Below are positions 62,317-64,000 of a stretch of 64,000 nucleotides of DNA, one piece after another. The notes beneath the pieces were generated by a model, which did not search any database, was not told where the DNA came from, and saw only the letters and a program-made list of their open reading frames with translations. The stretch's first letter is position 1. Each line of letters begins with the position of its first letter. Position numbers and translations under genes: made by a program. Source of the stretch: Chelativorans xinjiangensis. GTDB lineage: Bacteria > Pseudomonadota > Alphaproteobacteria > Rhizobiales > Rhizobiaceae. The stretch spans positions 47,501-111,500 of the forward strand of contig NZ_WQNH01000005.1 in the NCBI RefSeq assembly GCF_009812055.1. Reading direction: 5' to 3'.

Positions 62317-62499
62317 ATGCCTGCAAAATCCAAGGCGCAGCAGAAGGCGGCCGGCGCCGCCTTGGCGGCCAAGCGTGGCGAAATGCCCAAATCCAAGCTC
62401 AAGGGCGCCTCGCGCGAAATGGAAAAATCCATGAGCGAGAATCAGTTGGAAGAGCTTGCTGAGACGAAGCGGAAGAAGCTGGCGGACAAGAAGGGCTGA
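62317..62499 (+). CDS. DUF3008 family small basic protein
   Basis: The 60-residue protein MPAKSKAQQKAAGAALAAKR... continues with a Lys-rich helix (GEMPKSKLKGASREMEKSMS) and ends LAETKRKKLADKKG. It matches the DUF3008 pattern of small, highly charged proteins that are widespread in proteobacteria. Function is unknown; stress association has been proposed for some. AGGAGG lies before the ATG. It is convergent with otsA (5-bp gap between the stops). Confidence 0.88.
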   Translation: MPAKSKAQQKAAGAALAAKRGEMPKSKLKGASREMEKSMSENQLEELAETKRKKLADKKG

Positions 62500-62504
62500 C
62501 GCCG

Positions 62505-63889
<1,385 letters not shown>

Positions 63890-63893
<4 letters not shown>

Positions 63894-64000
63894 ACGACGC
63901 TCTCCCATGGTTTGGACAGGCGCCGGGCGCCGTTGATGATGCCGACCATCGAATAGGTCTGCGGGTAGTTGCCCCACATCTCTCCAGTCACCGGATGCGT
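63890..64000 (-). CDS. Glycoside hydrolase family 15 protein (glucoamylase/trehalase-like), C-terminal fragment
   Basis: The last 36 codons are present (the frame runs off the right edge): HPVTGEMWGNYPQTYSMVGI continuing INGARRLSKPWESVV. The W-G-N-Y/F-P-Q-T-Y-S-x-V/I-G ending is typical of GH15 glucoamylase/trehalase-like proteins, which are often next to otsA. Its TGA overlaps the otsA GTG, so the two genes are coupled, in line with joint trehalose metabolism. Confidence 0.8.

Overview
The window is chromosomal DNA from a GC-rich alphaproteobacterium. It is most likely a member of the Hyphomicrobiales (Rhizobiales), in the Phyllobacteriaceae / Mesorhizobium-like neighbourhood. This rests on the run lysC-ptsP-prfA-prmC-DUF4167-clpB, lineage-typical families (BA14K, DUF1178, DUF3008, DUF4167), a parvulin gene divergent from secA, ExoV/ExoW-like exopolysaccharide enzymes, and several short intergenic repeats of the kind common in rhizobial genomes. 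No rRNA, CRISPR array, phage or intact insertion sequence was seen. The species cannot be named from the sequence alone.

Layout. 1-1.7 kb: the end of an M23 peptidase and an L,D-transpeptidase (cell wall). 1.7-3.5 kb: a long gap with an IS110 remnant, structured repeats and a 23-bp palindrome. 3.5-9.0 kb: an exopolysaccharide cluster (flippase, pyruvyl transferase, two glycosyltransferases) with a convergent sulfotransferase. 9.3-19.2 kb: a yjbR pseudogene, then the minus-strand block clpB, DUF4167, prmC, prfA, ptsP, lysC. 19.4-28.5 kb: ubiG, a YjbR protein, a coupled DUF1178-nitrilase-grxC-comF block, a methyltransferase, an orphan Flp pilin, mutT-GNAT-argJ, and a parvulin. 28.7-35.2 kb: secA, a low-GC GNAT gene, and a second envelope pair (flippase plus CelD/FemAB-like protein).

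35.4-45.9 kb is the accessory-looking part. A 1.44-kaa DUF11/SdrD-type surface protein is translationally coupled to a ~1.28-kaa outer-membrane beta-barrel protein. An AraC regulator lies upstream, and the promoter/leader of the DUF11 gene is present a second time in diverged form upstream of araC. A 102-bp dispersed repeat sits in frame inside the N-terminus of the barrel gene. This module is the best candidate for an undescribed system.

45.9-64 kb: tetR-ilvC, a BA14K protein, an endonuclease/exonuclease/phosphatase-family protein, a PhzF-like protein, tRNA-Lys(CTT), two small proteins separated by a CTAG-ended palindromic element that supplies both their stop codons, tamB-tamA, a fadA-fadB beta-oxidation operon, a DUF3008 protein, otsA, and the end of a GH15 glucoamylase-like gene.

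Many operons here use 4-bp ATGA or GTGA start/stop overlaps, and these were used to choose starts. Several repeat elements directly abut stop codons.
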